A stretch of 64,000 nucleotides of DNA from Leucaena leucocephala (GCA_037074615.1 CM073557.1:10866501-10930500); one strand, 5' to 3'. Positions 1 to 11,757 are shown, counted from the stretch's first letter. Program-made: numbers and translations. Notes: generated from the letters alone by a model not told the origin.

Positions 1-2
1 GC

Positions 3-1286
3 AGCATACCTTTGAATACTATCATCAATCTGAGGGGTCTGAATGCTATATCCCTCAGAAGTGGTAGAAAGGTTCATTTTAAGGAAGCTGATACATCAGA
101 GCAGGATGTGGAAGATGCTGAAATTGAGAATTCATCTCTACCATAGATATAAATTGGGAAATCTAAAAGTGCTAAAGAATAATAGCTTGTAATAAAGAAG
201 CCAACCCAAGAGGAGAACTGACAGACCCAAGTGGAGATACAAGAGCTGCACGAAGAAGTAGCAACAATAGCAAGTCCAGCCTATAAAGGAAAGCAACCTG
301 AGGATAAGCCAGAGTCGAGTAAGAAAGGAGCCTCTATGCACAAAGGTAAGGAGGTAAATATAAAAGATCTCCCTTTTCCTAACTCTTACTTTGCTGGAAA
401 GAAAATAATTGACCCTAATTTTGCAAAAGATGCTTATACTCTATTCAATAAGTAAGAAATAAACATCCCTTTGGTTGAGTTCCTCAAGAAAAACACTAAG
501 TATGCAAAATTTTTGAAAGAACTATGTGTTGATAAAAAGAAGTTTAGTCCTCTTGAGAGAATCTAGGTGAGTGCTAATGTGTCATCACTATTTAAGACTA
601 AACTACCTATTAAGTGCCAAGACCCAGGGTCCAACACAATCCCATGCACAATAGGAAATATTCCTATTAAGGGAACGTTACTAGATCTAGGGGCAACCAT
701 TAATGTAATGCATTGGTTAGTATATCAAGCCTTAGGAATCAACAACTTTAGAGACAAAAATGTGGTGCTCCAGTTAGCTGATAGGTCAATTAGGTACCCT
801 AAGGGAATCCTTGAGGATATTCTAGTATAGGTCAAAGACTTAGTATTCCCAACTGATTTTTATATTTTGGACATGTCCAATAAGTTAGTAAATGATAGCA
901 CTCTAATCCTAGGCTGACCTTTTCTCCAAACTTCTAAGACCATAATTAGTATGAAGTATAGTTCCATCATAATAGAAGTTGGAGAACATGTGGTAACCTT
1001 CAACATGAATGAAGCAATGAAATTTCCTCCTGATAATTCTGCTTTTATTATTTTGAATGCCATTGATTATGCTATTGAAAGGACTAGGGATGAACATGAA
1101 CTGAGTTTACATGATAATGATAGAGATAATGCACTTGTAAAAAGTTTATTGAGTGACCTTGCAAGATCCCAAGATGTTCTGGAAGCTGGAAGTGCTATGA
1201 TTGAAGAATGGCTGAATTTCTGTGACCAAAGGTCACGAACATATATGCTATCTCAGATAGTGAATGGGTATCTCCTGTGCATGTAG
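3..1286 (+). pseudogene. Athila-like Ty3/gypsy gag C-terminus and aspartic protease remnant
   Basis: One forward frame runs from base 3 to 1286 and is broken only by in-frame stops. It begins with the gag-end motif NAISLRSGR, typical of Athila-type gypsy elements. A linker follows, then KYAKFLKELC (about 497-528), and a retropepsin-like domain at 567-950 with LDLGATINVM (family form LDLGASINVM) and LADRS..YPKGILEDILV. After the stop at 915-917 the sequence reads PFLQTSKT, where relatives have GRPFLKTA. The role would be virion assembly and Gag-Pol processing in the cytoplasm. Stops at 144, 828 and 915 fit CAG to TAG or CGA to TGA changes. The 5' LTR and gag start lie left of the window. The family call is by eye and fairly sure. 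Confidence 0.85.
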
Positions 1287-1332
1287 TATCTAAGAATAGT
1301 GGATTGATAGTGGTCAAGAATGAGAATGATGA

Positions 1333-2108
1333 ATGAACACATATTCATGGAGGCTTTGTATCGATTATCAGAAGTTGAACGATTGTACTAGGAAAGATCA
1401 TTTTCCCATACCTTTTATTTATCAAATGCTTGAGAGATTAGCAGGAAAAAGCCATTACTATTTCCTAGATGGATATTCAGGGTATTTCCAAATTCCAATA
1501 TACCCGAGGGACTAGGAAAAGACCATATTTACATGTCCCTTTGGTACATATGCCTATAAAAGAATGCCATTTGGTTTATGTAATGCTCCAGGCATATTTC
1601 AGTGTTGTATGCTTTCTATATTCGCTAATTTTATTGAAAAATGCATGGATGTGTTCATGGACGATTTTACTGTATATGGAAATTCTTTTTATGAGTGTCT
1701 AGAAAGCCTTGATAGCATCCTTGCTAGATGTATTGAGAAAAATTGGTTTTGAACTTTCAAAAGTGCCATTTCCTGGTTGATCATAGAATAATACTTGGAC
1801 ATCTTATATATAGCAAGGGGATTGAGGTGGATAAAGCAAAAATTGAAGTCATCTCCTCATTGCCCTAACCCACAACTTTAAATGAACTTCGATCTTTTTT
1901 GGGACACGTTGGATTTTACAGAAGATTCATCAAAGATTTTAGTACAATTGCTTTGCCACTCTCAAAGCTTCTTTAAAAGGACACTGAATTTGTTTTTCCT
2001 ACTAATTGTAAAGAGGCTTTTGAAAAATTGAAGGATAGGTTGGTTTCCCCACCTATCCTAACTTCACCAAATTGGGATCTTCCTTTTAAACTATCATGTG
2101 ATGCTTCC
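1333..2108 (+). pseudogene. Athila-like reverse transcriptase remnant
   Basis: Reverse transcriptase of the same gypsy element, in a new frame after a shift near 1290. WRLCIDYQKLNDCTRKDHFP starts the fingers. FLDGYSGYFQIPI carries the first catalytic Asp, MPFGLCNAPGIFQ follows, and VFMDDFTVYG (about 1650-1680) is the F/YxDD active site. A further frameshift near 1750 leads into the thumb and start of RNase H (GHLIYSKGIEVDKAK, LRSFLGHVGFYRRFIKDFS), ending at LSCDAS. The remainder of RNase H and the integrase zinc finger are absent: the next sequence is an unrelated LTR, and the element resumes only in the integrase core at about 5237. The enzyme would copy element RNA into cDNA; this copy is dead. 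Confidence 0.88.
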
Positions 2109-5100
2109 TGTCGTATCCCCAATTTTTCTATCTGATATGTGTGTGCAGATTATCTGAAATGGATATGAGTTTCTTCAAATAGACTGTATCAGATTAAGAA
2201 AGGAAAGGGAAGGATTAATAACTAAGGAAAGAATAGAGACCTAAACGAAAATTGAAAACTTTGAAGGTAAAAAGTTGAAGTAGAAATAAAAGGAGGGACC
2301 TAAATGCAATTAATGAAAAGTTCAGGGACTAAAGTGCAATTATTCAAAAGTTGAGGGACCTAAATGTAAATATGGAAAAGTTGTGCCAAAACATGCCAAA
2401 AATTCCCGAAATTCGATCAGACCCAAATTTTACCAGTAGATAGACAAAAATATTTCAGTCAGTTTAACGCAACACATAATTTTGATTTAAGGTCCCGATT
2501 AATTGATATAAATTCCTGAAGTCGGAAGAAATTATTATAGTATTTTTTATATCTCATAATCAAATGATACCTTACAAGAAATTCATATATTTAATGTACA
2601 AATTTATAAAATTGACAGATTCAGAAAAGGAATCCTGTAGAAACCATACGGGATTTTATAGTGAAATAAAATACCCGATAAATAGGATTGGGAGAGTTGT
2701 ATTGTAAATTAGGCCATAAAGGCAATACAAGCAATAAGCCTATACCAAGGCCCAAATGGCACCATTATGAGCCCATTAAGGTGATTGGATATTTATGTGT
2801 GCTAGAGACTAGAGCAGTCCAGAAAAAGTGTGAAATTATGAAAATGCCCCTGGATGCCCATACTGTACTGTGATGGATGGAGGTCATTTTGGTCATTTTG
2901 GATAGGCCAAAAATGTGGGACATAGTATAAATATGATTATATAGAGCCAATATATGCCCTGAGGCAGTGTAAAGTGGGGTGAAATGATAATTATGCCCTT
3001 AGGGTTAATATAGTGCAAGAAAGGACACCAAGAGTATTTTGGTCATTTTATAAGGATGGATGGCAGATAAATACTCATTTTAACATTTTCAATGGTATGA
3101 GAAGCCTAGACATTAATTTCTAGGATAGAATACATATTCTGGTATGTTATAAAAAAATTAGGAACAGAAAACAGTCCGGCTATTGTGAGACTGGTTCAAT
3201 CGGTACTGGATTGGACCAGAATTTTTCCAGAAGCTTTCTTACATGGGCAAAAAGCCACCAAAACCTCTTAGGTGTCCCATGAGCTGTCCAACATGATGTC
3301 ATAATTATTCTTTTCAGAAAAAGTTAAATCCAAGATTAAATGTGAGCCATCGGATCAAATAGTGACCAAATTAATCTTGGCCATACATTTCAACCCAAAT
3401 TTCTCTATAAATACCCCCTATTCAGATCATTTCGGCATGCATGGTGAACCCTTGATCTTGAGCTTTGTTCTAGCAAATTAGCTCATGGTTTTAAGGGGTT
3501 TTCATGCTATATTTCCCTTATGGTTGCTGCTGGAAGTGCTGCTCATATATGGTTAAAATATGAGTTTTATGTTATGGATAGTTTATACAAGCTTAAACAA
3601 GCTAGAATCAAGTGGTATAAGCTTGGGAATTCAAGTATGTTTGGATTTAGGGTTTTGTGTTCTTGCTGGTACTGTACATGACACTATTCATATAATGGAA
3701 TTTCATGATTTTGATGCTTCCAATGAGTTTAAAATGGAAAATAGTGTGGGGAGAAAGTAGGAGAACAAGTATTGGAAGTATTGGAATCAAAATGTAGTTT
3801 TTTGGAAAACAAGAGCATGCATTCGGTTTGGTATGGTAGCAAGTGGTATGATTTGATTTTGGAAATTATGATTTCATATTTGGATTCTACATGAAAAAAT
3901 ATGTGGAAATGAACTATGAGAATTTATTTTGGAAAGGTGGAAGTATGAAACATAAAAGGGAGAAAGAAAGCAAGTTAGTGAAAACCTAGTCTTGGATTTG
4001 GTTTCAAGTTGAATTGTAACTTGATATTATTTTGTAATGGCTAGGTTTTGACATTTGTGAAGGAACAAAATCATCCCAAGAAGGTCTTGACCAAGATAGT
4101 TAAGAGGTAGCAAGGATACCTAACTATAACTCATGTTTGTTTAATTGTTTTGCTTGCTTGTTGATTATGATGTTTGGTTGAGCTTGAGCTTATGTCATCA
4201 TGTTATGATGAAGTATGAATGATTGCAACTCCTTGAAAGTTATGTCATGACAATATGCATGTTAGAGTTTACTTATGTACTATTATTAAGTAGCTCCCAT
4301 CACATGATAACATGTTAAGCATTCAATTATTCATGCATGATATTATAGTTTGGGTAACTTGCTATTGAGATTTCCATGAAATCTCATTCCTTCCACATGC
4401 ATAACTATGTTTTAGGTGCTGGATCCTCTCAAGGGAAGAGAGTAAATGTTAATGATTAAGTTTGTAGAATAAGTTATATGACTCACATGACACTATGGGG
4501 TGATATGCTAGCATGCATGGTGTATGTTTGTGTAACTCTATTGTAAGGCCGTAGTCATGTGACGATGATTTTGATGTGTAAATAAACGAGTTTTAGCCTG
4601 GAATTTGGTGTGAGGGTAGATAAGATACAGATATTTAAATGGACACCAAGAAATCCTTAATTGGATAAGTAACCGAAGTTTTATGATTTTCCAAAGTTGG
4701 AACTAGAATCTGGAATTGAGATAAAGTAAATGATTAGAGGAAGTGAAGTTCACGCGATGATTTTATATATCAAATGAACGAATTTTTATATGAAATTTGG
4801 TGATCTTAAAGAGGACATCTAGATATTTAATTATATAGGTAAAATGGTTCATTTGGATAAGTAACCAAAGAGAAATGAATTTTTAAATTTAAGGCAAAGA
4901 AACTAGAACTTCCAGGTTTTACCAAATGAACAGTCATTTTTAACCAATAAACTGATTTCATGTGGACAAGAGAACCTCAATTTCATATGTTTTCCTCAAA
5001 TACTTATGAAACATATTTCATTAGAAATTGGAACCACGTTATTTCGAGTTTTCTACAATTAATTATGAATTTTTAAAGTAGGGTACATGTTCTGGAATTA

Positions 5101-5236
5101 CCAAATGAACAGTAAAGTGAACAGTACCTGAGGGCAGATCTTTTGGAAATGGATGTTTTTAAAGAAAATGATCATGTAATTGGTTCCAATCACTTCTAAT
5201 GGAGTATAACTGAGGTTAAAAGTAACCAAAATGTCA
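2109..5236 (+). mobile_element. Solo-type LTR of gypsy family G inserted in the Athila element
   Basis: About 3.1 kb with no coding content. It starts TGTCGTATCCCCAA, like other family G LTRs in the window (TGTCATATCCTAATTTTT), and runs colinear with the LTRs at 37994 and 41343. It ends near AACTGAGGTTAAAAGTAA..TGTCA. Shared internal landmarks are the GGATTAATAACTAAGGAAAG block, TCTATAAATACC promoter and CACATGATAACATG block. Flanks are cttcc on the left and catcc on the right, a possible imperfect TSD. The right edge is uncertain by several bases because the flanking Athila reading frame could include TCACAT. No PBS or internal domain follows, so it is a solo LTR. Confidence 0.8.
3406..3413 (+). 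promoter_or_regulatory. TATA box of family G LTR
   Basis: TATAAATA inside TCTCTATAAATACCCCC, about 1.3 kb into the LTR. The same octamer sits at the matching place in the LTRs at 37994 and 41343 and, inverted, in most minus-strand copies. It therefore probably marks the U3/R promoter of the family. Confidence 0.6.
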
Positions 5237-6047
5237 CATCCTTACTTTTTATTGGTTGTAGACTATTTATCTAGGTGGGTGGAGGCCATTCCTACAAGAC
5301 TAGATGATGCCCAAACAGTCTCTAAGTTTCTAAGATCTCACATATTTAGTAGATTTGGAGTATCTAAAGCACTAATAAGTGATCAAGGCGCCCATTTTTC
5401 CAATAAGTTAATCAATTGCTTGTTGGCAAAATATGGTGTCACTCAAAGTCTCAACCTTACACCACCCTCAAACCAATGGTATTGTAGAGGTTTCTAATAG
5501 GTAAATTAAGCATATTCTAGAGAGGATTGTTAAGCCATCCAACAAGGATTGGAATTTATGACTTGACGATGCATTGAGGGCGTACAAAATAGCTTTTAAA
5601 ACACCTCTAGGAATGTCTCCTTATAAGAAGTTTTTTGGGAAACCTTGTAACATGCCTGTGTAAATAGAGCATAAGGTTTTGGGCAGTGAAAGCCTATAAT
5701 GAAGACCTTGCAAAAACTGTTTAAGAGAAATTATTATAGATTCAGGAGTTGGAAGAAATAAGTTAGATGCTTACAACAACTCTAAAATTTATAAACAGAA
5801 AACAAAGTTAATCCACAACGCTCACATTCTAAGAAAGAGTTTTAAGGAGAGTGACAGAGTATTAAAGTACCAAGCTAGGTTCAAGTTCAAACATGGAAAA
5901 TTCAAAACTAGCTAGGATGGACCTTACACAGTTGTTAAAGTTCACAACTTCATGATGATTGAATTGAAATAGGAGGCAACGGGCAAAATCTTCCAGGCCA
6001 ATGGGCACCATTTGAAAATTTATGAGGAACCTGCTCTACCGCCTTGA
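5237..6047 (+). pseudogene. Athila-like integrase remnant
   Basis: Integrase core and C-terminal domain of the Athila element. PYFLLVVDYLSRWVEAI supplies the first catalytic Asp and ALISDQGAHFSNK the second. After a frameshift near 5470, NGIVEVSNR supplies the Glu. Then come ALRAYKIAFKTPLGMSPYK, KIYKQKTK, FKESDRVLKYQARFK, and KFKTS..DGPYTVVKVHNF, ending near EEPALPP. The order matches integrase through to the end of pol in Athila-type elements. The zinc-binding N-terminus is missing; it was lost at the junction with the inserted LTR. Several stops (CAG to TAG type) make it non-functional. It would act in the nucleus joining cDNA to host DNA. Confidence 0.87.
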
Positions 6048-8280
6048 GGCTAGATTGTCCCTTTCCTATCTCTTACCTTTTATAAATTTATATATGTTTG
6101 ACATGTCGGTTTGGTGATTGGAAAGGGATGAACTAGTCGAAGTAGTAATTGTTAATTTTTTTGCTTGATGCTTTAGTAGGGTAGTTTTCATTTTCTATTT
6201 ATTCTAGGCTTCTTTCTGTTTTGAATACCCCCATTCCTGTCCATATATCATTTACTCACTAATTGTTCCCTTTGGAGTTTCCACACTCACATGCATGATC
6301 TTAGCCTACCCATCTTGTCATCTTTGCCTTACTAGTATTGTTTTGCATGACCTAAATGTGACTGTGCTGAATTGTTAATTTGCATTGGGTGATTAGGCTA
6401 CCTGCTGTTTTACAGCTATATTTGATCGGTTTTACAAAGTGCTTGTGATATTTTCTGCTTTAGTTCTATTAACAGTGAGGACACTGTCAAGTTTAAGTGT
6501 AGGGGAGATGTCTTTGCCTTTGTGGTACTCAATTTTTGCTACTCAATATGGCATTCTTCGATTAATCCAATCTTTCATCACAAACTTTTTGTTTTTAACC
6601 TTAATGTGTGATGAATTGTTGAAAATTGGATCCCCGCTATAAACTTTGTTGATAACTGGAAAGGTTTTAGCATAGAAAATCGTTTTAGGACTTTGACAAT
6701 TACCACTCAGTAGTCTCTATGAAAAATGGTAGTGACATACTGGCTTTTAGGTTGTGACCTGTAATAAAACTTTAGACTTGGTCTGCTCTCTTTGACCTAC
6801 AGTCGCGACCTATGAACATAGTGGTCGCGATAATAACTCCCTATTGATTTGAGTCGCGACATGATTACCTACATGGTCGCGACTATTTCTCTCTGTGTGT
6901 TTGCATTGCGAAACATACACCCTGTGGACGTGACTAAATATTTTGAAAGTCCTGAGCATGCACCCCTGTGACAAGTGGTCATGACCTTTACTATTCTACA
7001 TCACGACCAATGTTTGAAAAATGTCCAATTACATTCTCTTTGCCTTGTGCAAAGCTATATAGAAGGATCCCTTTTGAACTATCGAGATTTTTTCACAAAT
7101 GACTCATTGTTACCTTATTTCAAAACATTTTTATCTCCTAGAATTCATTACCCCACTTGAACTTATTGAAATATCTTGGAAATTAAATTTGAAAACACCT
7201 AAGCCTCCGCTGTTACATTTGGATTATCACATGGTTCTAAGTGATTACTTTGAAACTTGTAAATCATCGTTTATAGGGTTTTCAGTTGTGATAAGTGTTT
7301 TAATGCCTGGTGAATGATGAACATTATTTGAGACTTTAGCTTATAGGCAATCTAGATCAAAACCTTTATTGGAAGGATTCTCGGCCTTAAATTTTTATTT
7401 TGTGATTATTCAATTGGTTTATATTCTCTAGAACTTGTATTGGCTTTGAGTTTAGAATTACTTGCGCATTTATAAATTGAACATGATAGAGGCATTCTTT
7501 CTAAACCTTTTTATCCCAAACACAATCCCACTACATATTACATCCTTAGTCACCCTTCTTAAGCCCATCACTTTTTCTTTTCATCATTCCTAGAGAAAGT
7601 CATATGTGCATAAACAAAATTTTGAAATAAAATTTTTATTCGTGTTAAAAATTCATTATTGTTGTGTTATTGTGCTACAGCTTCCATAAATGAGGTGCCA
7701 AACAAAAGTAGAGAAAAGAAACATATTTCATAGAAAAGAGAGAGAGAGAAAGTGCAAGAAAAAGAAAACAAAAAGAAAAGAGAAGATGGCACCATTATCA
7801 ATTCTTATTAGCACAATTACCACATCTACATACCTAGAGACATGAATTCATATTCATTGTTGAATGCATATAGTACTTTCTACTGTTCATATTCCATTCT
7901 ATATGGCCCATCTCCATCATTTCAACTCTAAAAGATCTCTTGATTCCTTGCATAAGTGCTACATAGTTGTTGAGATTTTGAGCCATACAAGCATATGGTA
8001 GAATGTTTTCCAATTTGAATCTGAGTGAAAGAACCCTAACAATGAGAGGCAATAGAGAGCTAAACACTTAACCTTTTAGAGGATCTATTGTGCTTATACA
8101 GTTAAGGTTGATTTCACTTAGTAGTTTATTGCTTGGCATTACTCACATTATCACCTTTGCATTCCCAAAAGATGACGAGTTATTTGTTTTCAAGGTACAC
8201 TATAGATTATGTTGTTATCTTGAATTTAATATTGTTGTTATAGGTGTGATTCATTTCTTTGTCCAGGAGTACAAAGGTTT
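6048..8280 (+). mobile_element. Athila-like non-coding 3' region between pol and 3' LTR
   Basis: About 2.2 kb after pol with no convincing ORF. A first purine motif (TTTAAGTGTAGGGGAGATG, about 6491-6509) resembles the internal polypurine tract that Athila-type elements carry downstream of pol. A cluster of GTCGCGAC palindromes follows at 6802-7009, and an A/G-rich tract lies at about 7722-7788. Some Athila elements carry an env-like ORF here. I see only short frames without recognisable features, so I do not call env. Confidence 0.6.
6802..7009. repeat. Cluster of GTCGCGAC palindrome motifs
   Basis: Perfect GTCGCGAC at 6802, 6853 and 6876, GTCGCGAT at 6823-6830, and decayed forms GTCATGAC (6978) and TCACGACC (near 7002). 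Spacing is roughly 22-50 bases. The changed forms differ at CpG sites, as expected for methylated-C deamination of an originally perfect repeat. Function unknown. Confidence 0.7.
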
Positions 8281-8294
8281 AAGTGTGGGGAAAT
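8281..8294 (+). other. Polypurine tract of the Athila-like element
   Basis: AAGTGTGGGGAAAT lies directly before TGATAAG, the start of the 3' LTR. It is the expected primer for plus-strand DNA synthesis. Confidence 0.7.
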
Positions 8295-9612
8295 TGATAA
8301 GACACATTTTGTATATAGTTTTTGTGACATTTTTAAGAGCTTTATAAGAACTTTAACATCATTTTAGGCCTTAAATTGTACTTTTATGGCAATACATGAT
8401 TGTGCATGGCAATGTGCTAATAAAAGATTAAAATGGTAAATTAACTTTTCCAAACTGCATATATTATATTATTTACTTATTTGGAATTTTATAGTGATCT
8501 TTTATTTTAGATTACAGGTATTTTGGAAGAGAGTAAGGACCAGGAAAGAAATCACAAGTTAATAAAAGTAAAACTATGCTCCTACATCTTTTAGTCGCGA
8601 CCACAGAGTCCTCTAGTCACGACCTTGAGAATTCTCTTTGTGTTTATATGTCTCGACCAAAACATGGATCTAGTCGCAACTAATATGCAAAATTGCTAAA
8701 ACTACACATTTTGAATTAGGTTATATAGAAATAAAAGGAGGAGGAAGGCTGCCATCAAAGGGAGGCTAGTTTTTGACCTGATTAGGCTAAGAAGCAGTAC
8801 TCTCACGCTCTCTGATCACCTTCTCCTTCTCTGCCATCATTCCATACCTCTCCAAAGATTTCTCTACCTCTCTACACTATCAAATTACATCTTCTCACAG
8901 TTTCTTCATGACATCTAAACTGAATAGCGATTGCAGTACAACAGGAGTCATGAGAGGCTAAACCTTTAGCCTCTTGGTGATGAATCAGATTTCTTGAGCT
9001 CATAGACTCAAATAGGGAGCTTTTTCTGTTTTAATTTGCATCTTCTCATCTTATAATTGCCACTAGATCTAGGGTTTTCATCTTATGAGCAAGTTTTGAA
9101 TATCACTTGATAATTCTCATATTAGACTTTATAATTGAATTCGGATGATTTGAACATTTGCTTTTAAAATAATATTTCGGTCTCAATTTTAAGAGAGTGG
9201 GTTATTATCAGCGATCGCTGTTAGTTAATTCATTGCTTGAAATAGAGGGTTTTTGATTGACGACCATTTGAGGGCATTTTCATCATCTAAATTCAATTTA
9301 CACGCTAAGTGGTTTATGACAGTTTACTAATAGTTCTTAAACCAGCTTTGATCAAAGGGGTTTAAGGAAAATTAGTGTTTTGGACTCAATCGATTGATTG
9401 AGGTTTTCTTTGAGACTTAGCACTTTCTAAACTCCAACTTTAAATGTGAGAGCAAGGATAGATATATTTTCATCAAGAGTCTTTCATAGAATATTTCTCA
9501 ACTAAACCAACTCGTTTTCATCATAAACAAAAATTCAAAAATATTTACTTTTCTGTACCTTATTTTTATTGCATCAATCACTAAAACCCAAAAATCATTT
9601 TATCCCTGCTCA
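8295..9612 (+). mobile_element. 3' LTR of the Athila-like element
   Basis: Begins TGATAAGACACATTTTG straight after the polypurine tract and ends near TTTTATCCCTGCTCA, about 1.3 kb. It has no ORF. It carries its own small set of GTCGCGAC-type motifs at 8594-8680. The partner 5' LTR lies outside the window, so length and the right edge are estimates. Copia RNase H-like sequence follows within about 40 bases, suggesting this element inserted into copia E. Confidence 0.65.
8594..8680. repeat. Second GTCGCGAC-type motif cluster, in the Athila-like LTR
   Basis: GTCGCGAC at 8594, GTCACGAC at 8616, TCTCGACC near 8651 and GTCGCAAC at 8672. This is the same motif and decay pattern as in the internal region at 6802-7009. 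Confidence 0.6.
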
Positions 9613-9649
9613 GGTTTTTCATTGATTTTGACATCCAATCTACTAGGTT

Positions 9650-9924
9650 TCCACATAAAAGGCTCCTCGAGAAGAACGATAGGGTTGTGCCTTATACTAC
9701 ATTATATTGGGTGCAACAAACTTTATTTTGATGGATCAGACCACGATAGTCAGGCCTCATCAATAGACATATCATATGAGAAAAGATTGATGTTAGGACA
9801 ATTGATCTCAAGTATATTCCCTTAAAAGAATAGATAGAAGATATACTTACTAAGGGATTGACTCGAGATAAGTTTGAGTACCTAATTGGCATGTTAGACA
9901 TGATTAATGTTTATACTCCAACTT
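9650..9924 (+). pseudogene. Copia E RNase H C-terminus remnant
   Basis: Degenerate end of a Ty1/copia pol. In the last frame it reads IDLKYIPL, a stop, then DILTKGLTRDKFEYLIGMLD and INVYTPT before the stop. This is the standard copia C-terminal motif (ADxLTKxL). It aligns by eye with the ends at 20300-20455 and 26040-26189. Upstream bases (9650-9780) are in other frames and less clear. The 5' remainder of the element is absent, and the Athila LTR abuts it. Non-functional. Confidence 0.7.
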
Positions 9925-9933
9925 GAGGGGGAG

Positions 9934-10175
9934 TGTAAGAGATATGAAAAATGAAGGAAGAGAGATCATAGGAATTAAAATTAAATAGGGAGATATCACA
10001 ATAATTAATGAGGAGAGATTAGAGGAGATTTAATCGCATTTAATTACCTAATTTCATTATGTAAATCCTATATTTTTGGATCCATTACATGTATATATGT
10101 AGCATATTATATCAGTGAAATATACAAGAATTCATACAAAAAAAGTTCTATTCTTGTTCCTGTCGTTTCTTTGAT
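9934..10175 (+). mobile_element. 3' LTR of copia E
   Basis: Starts TGTAAGAGATATG immediately after the polypurine tract CTTGAGGGGGAG (9922-9933). The right edge is a guess near 10140-10175 because no partner LTR is present. It contains short AT-rich sequence typical of small copia LTRs. Confidence 0.5.
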
Positions 10176-10539
10176 GCCGTGAACACTATGTATTTAAACA
10201 TGAAGTGCTAGGATTGAGCGTACAGTAGCTGTATAGGAAAAGCTTAGCAAGGTGTGTAGCAAAGGTAAAGGTCCATTGTCCTAGAATGAATCAATCAGTG
10301 ATGTTAGTGGGGACTTTAAGGTGTTTGGATGGTACAAGAGCAAACAAATAAGGAAAAAAGAAGCCTTCGAATGAAAGCCACAAAATGTGAGTTTAAGAGC
10401 CTAACACTCTAGTTCCATGAGGACTGATTAGAAAAAAGGCATGCAATATAATTAGCCTTTGAATGAATACTTCAAAGCTTTACAAGTGATGGAGACATAT
10501 ATTTATATGCTCTATCTAAGGAGAATTTACAATAGTATC
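10176..10539. other. Unassigned 0.36 kb between copia E and copia A
   Basis: I see no ORF, LTR edge or RNA gene here on either strand. It may be host (intron or intergenic) sequence that predates the flanking copia insertions. Confidence 0.4.
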
Positions 10540-10762
10540 TGTAGATAATATTATGTTGATTCTATGGATATCAGAGTTATTATTGTAGATATGCTTAAAT
10601 TAGCTATATGATATGACATAATTTGCATTTATTACTCCCTATAAATCAGGCCCATGATTCTTGTTATGATATCACTCTCTAGTTGTATATATATGAAATG
10701 GTATGATCAATAAAAGATATACTCAGAAAATATATTATAGAAATTCATTCTACATTGCGTCA
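10540..10762 (+). mobile_element. 5' LTR of copia A
   Basis: A 223-base LTR starting TGTAGATAATATTATGTTG and ending ..CATTGCGTCA. It closely matches the LTR at 26197-26440. A TATAAAT box lies at 10641. An initiator-Met type PBS follows. No matching TSD was found for the pair (left flank gtatc, right flank ataaa), so the ends may have been rearranged. Confidence 0.8.
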
Positions 10763-10769
10763 ATCTTCA

Positions 10770-10781
10770 TGGTACCAGAGC
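10770..10781 (+). other. Primer binding site of copia A
   Basis: TGGTACCAGAGC differs by one base from TGGTATCAGAGC, the complement of the 3' end of plant initiator tRNA-Met used by most copia elements. It lies 7 bases after the LTR. Confidence 0.75.
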
Positions 10782-10818
10782 ATAAATCGAAGAAAAGCAA
10801 GACTATTGCAGATAGGAA

Positions 10819-11757
10819 ATGGAGAACGAGCAACCGAGGAATGACATGCCATGCAGGTTCCCTTCATGACCTATTTTTGGCTACTATGCAGTACTCATCA
10901 TTCTAAATAAGCTCACTAGCAGTGACAACTATCAAGAGTGGACACAATCAATGCAACTCGCTCTTGATAGTCATAAGAATCTGGGGTACATAAATTACAA
11001 AACCACTGAATCAGCAAACACTAATGAATGTGCATAGCAACAATGGAAGTCAGAAGACTCTATTCTGTGCGTGTGGCTAATTAATTTAATGATATCCTCA
11101 GTAAAGAAATGTTTCATCTTTCTACTAATAGCTAAGGATATTTGGTCAACATTGAAAGAGTTTTACTAAAACAATAAGAATGTAGCCAGAATCTTTGACA
11201 TAAGGGCAAGAATCTAAGCACTGAAGCAAGATGCCATGACTCTCAATAACTACTACCATGGAAAGGTGTCATTATGGCAGGACTTAGATCTACTCAAGGC
11301 CAAGGTATAGCTCTGTGCGAGAGATGCTATGAATAACAAAAGGGATATTGATGAAGATAGGCTATTAGAATTTCTTGCAGGTTTAAATCCTATATATGAT
11401 GATGTGAGAGGACGTATCCTTGCCCAATATCCCTTACCATCTATTTAGGAGGCTTTTGCTCTGCTTATGAATGAAGAGTCTCATAGGCAAGTAATACCTA
11501 CTAGTTCTACAGTACCTTATCAGCCCAATACGAAGGCTTATGTATTGGTTGCTCAGTCTATAAATCCTAAAAATTAGAAGGAATGTCCTGTTTGTGAACA
11601 CAGCAAAAAGATAGGACATATTAAAGGCACTTATTGGGATATACATGGCAAACCAGTAGGATAGAAGCTAAAGAAAAATAGAGGCAGTGGTTACCTTGCT
11701 GATGCTTCAAAGGATGATGATGTGGAAGCCTCTATCTCACGCAACTAGAATGATTCC
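10819..11757 (+). pseudogene. Copia A gag remnant
   Basis: From ATG at 10819 the frame (with stops) gives LTSSDNYQEWTQSMQLAL, the usual start of plant copia Gag. Then come SEDSILCVWLINLM and KDIWSTLKEFY, and LLEFLAGLNPIYDDVRGRIL near 11370-11420. A nucleocapsid knuckle follows at about 11590-11650 (CPVC..IGHIKGTYW, then DIHGKP). The last zinc ligand is Tyr where Cys is expected, so zinc binding would fail. The same frame continues into the protease. Multiple TAG/TAA stops are present. Gag would form the virus-like particle. Confidence 0.82.

Noticed and set aside
6048..8280. Possible env-like gene of an Athila element
   Set aside because: Position fits, but the frames are short (60-85 codons), in different frames, and show no signal peptide followed by a matching ectodomain and anchor.
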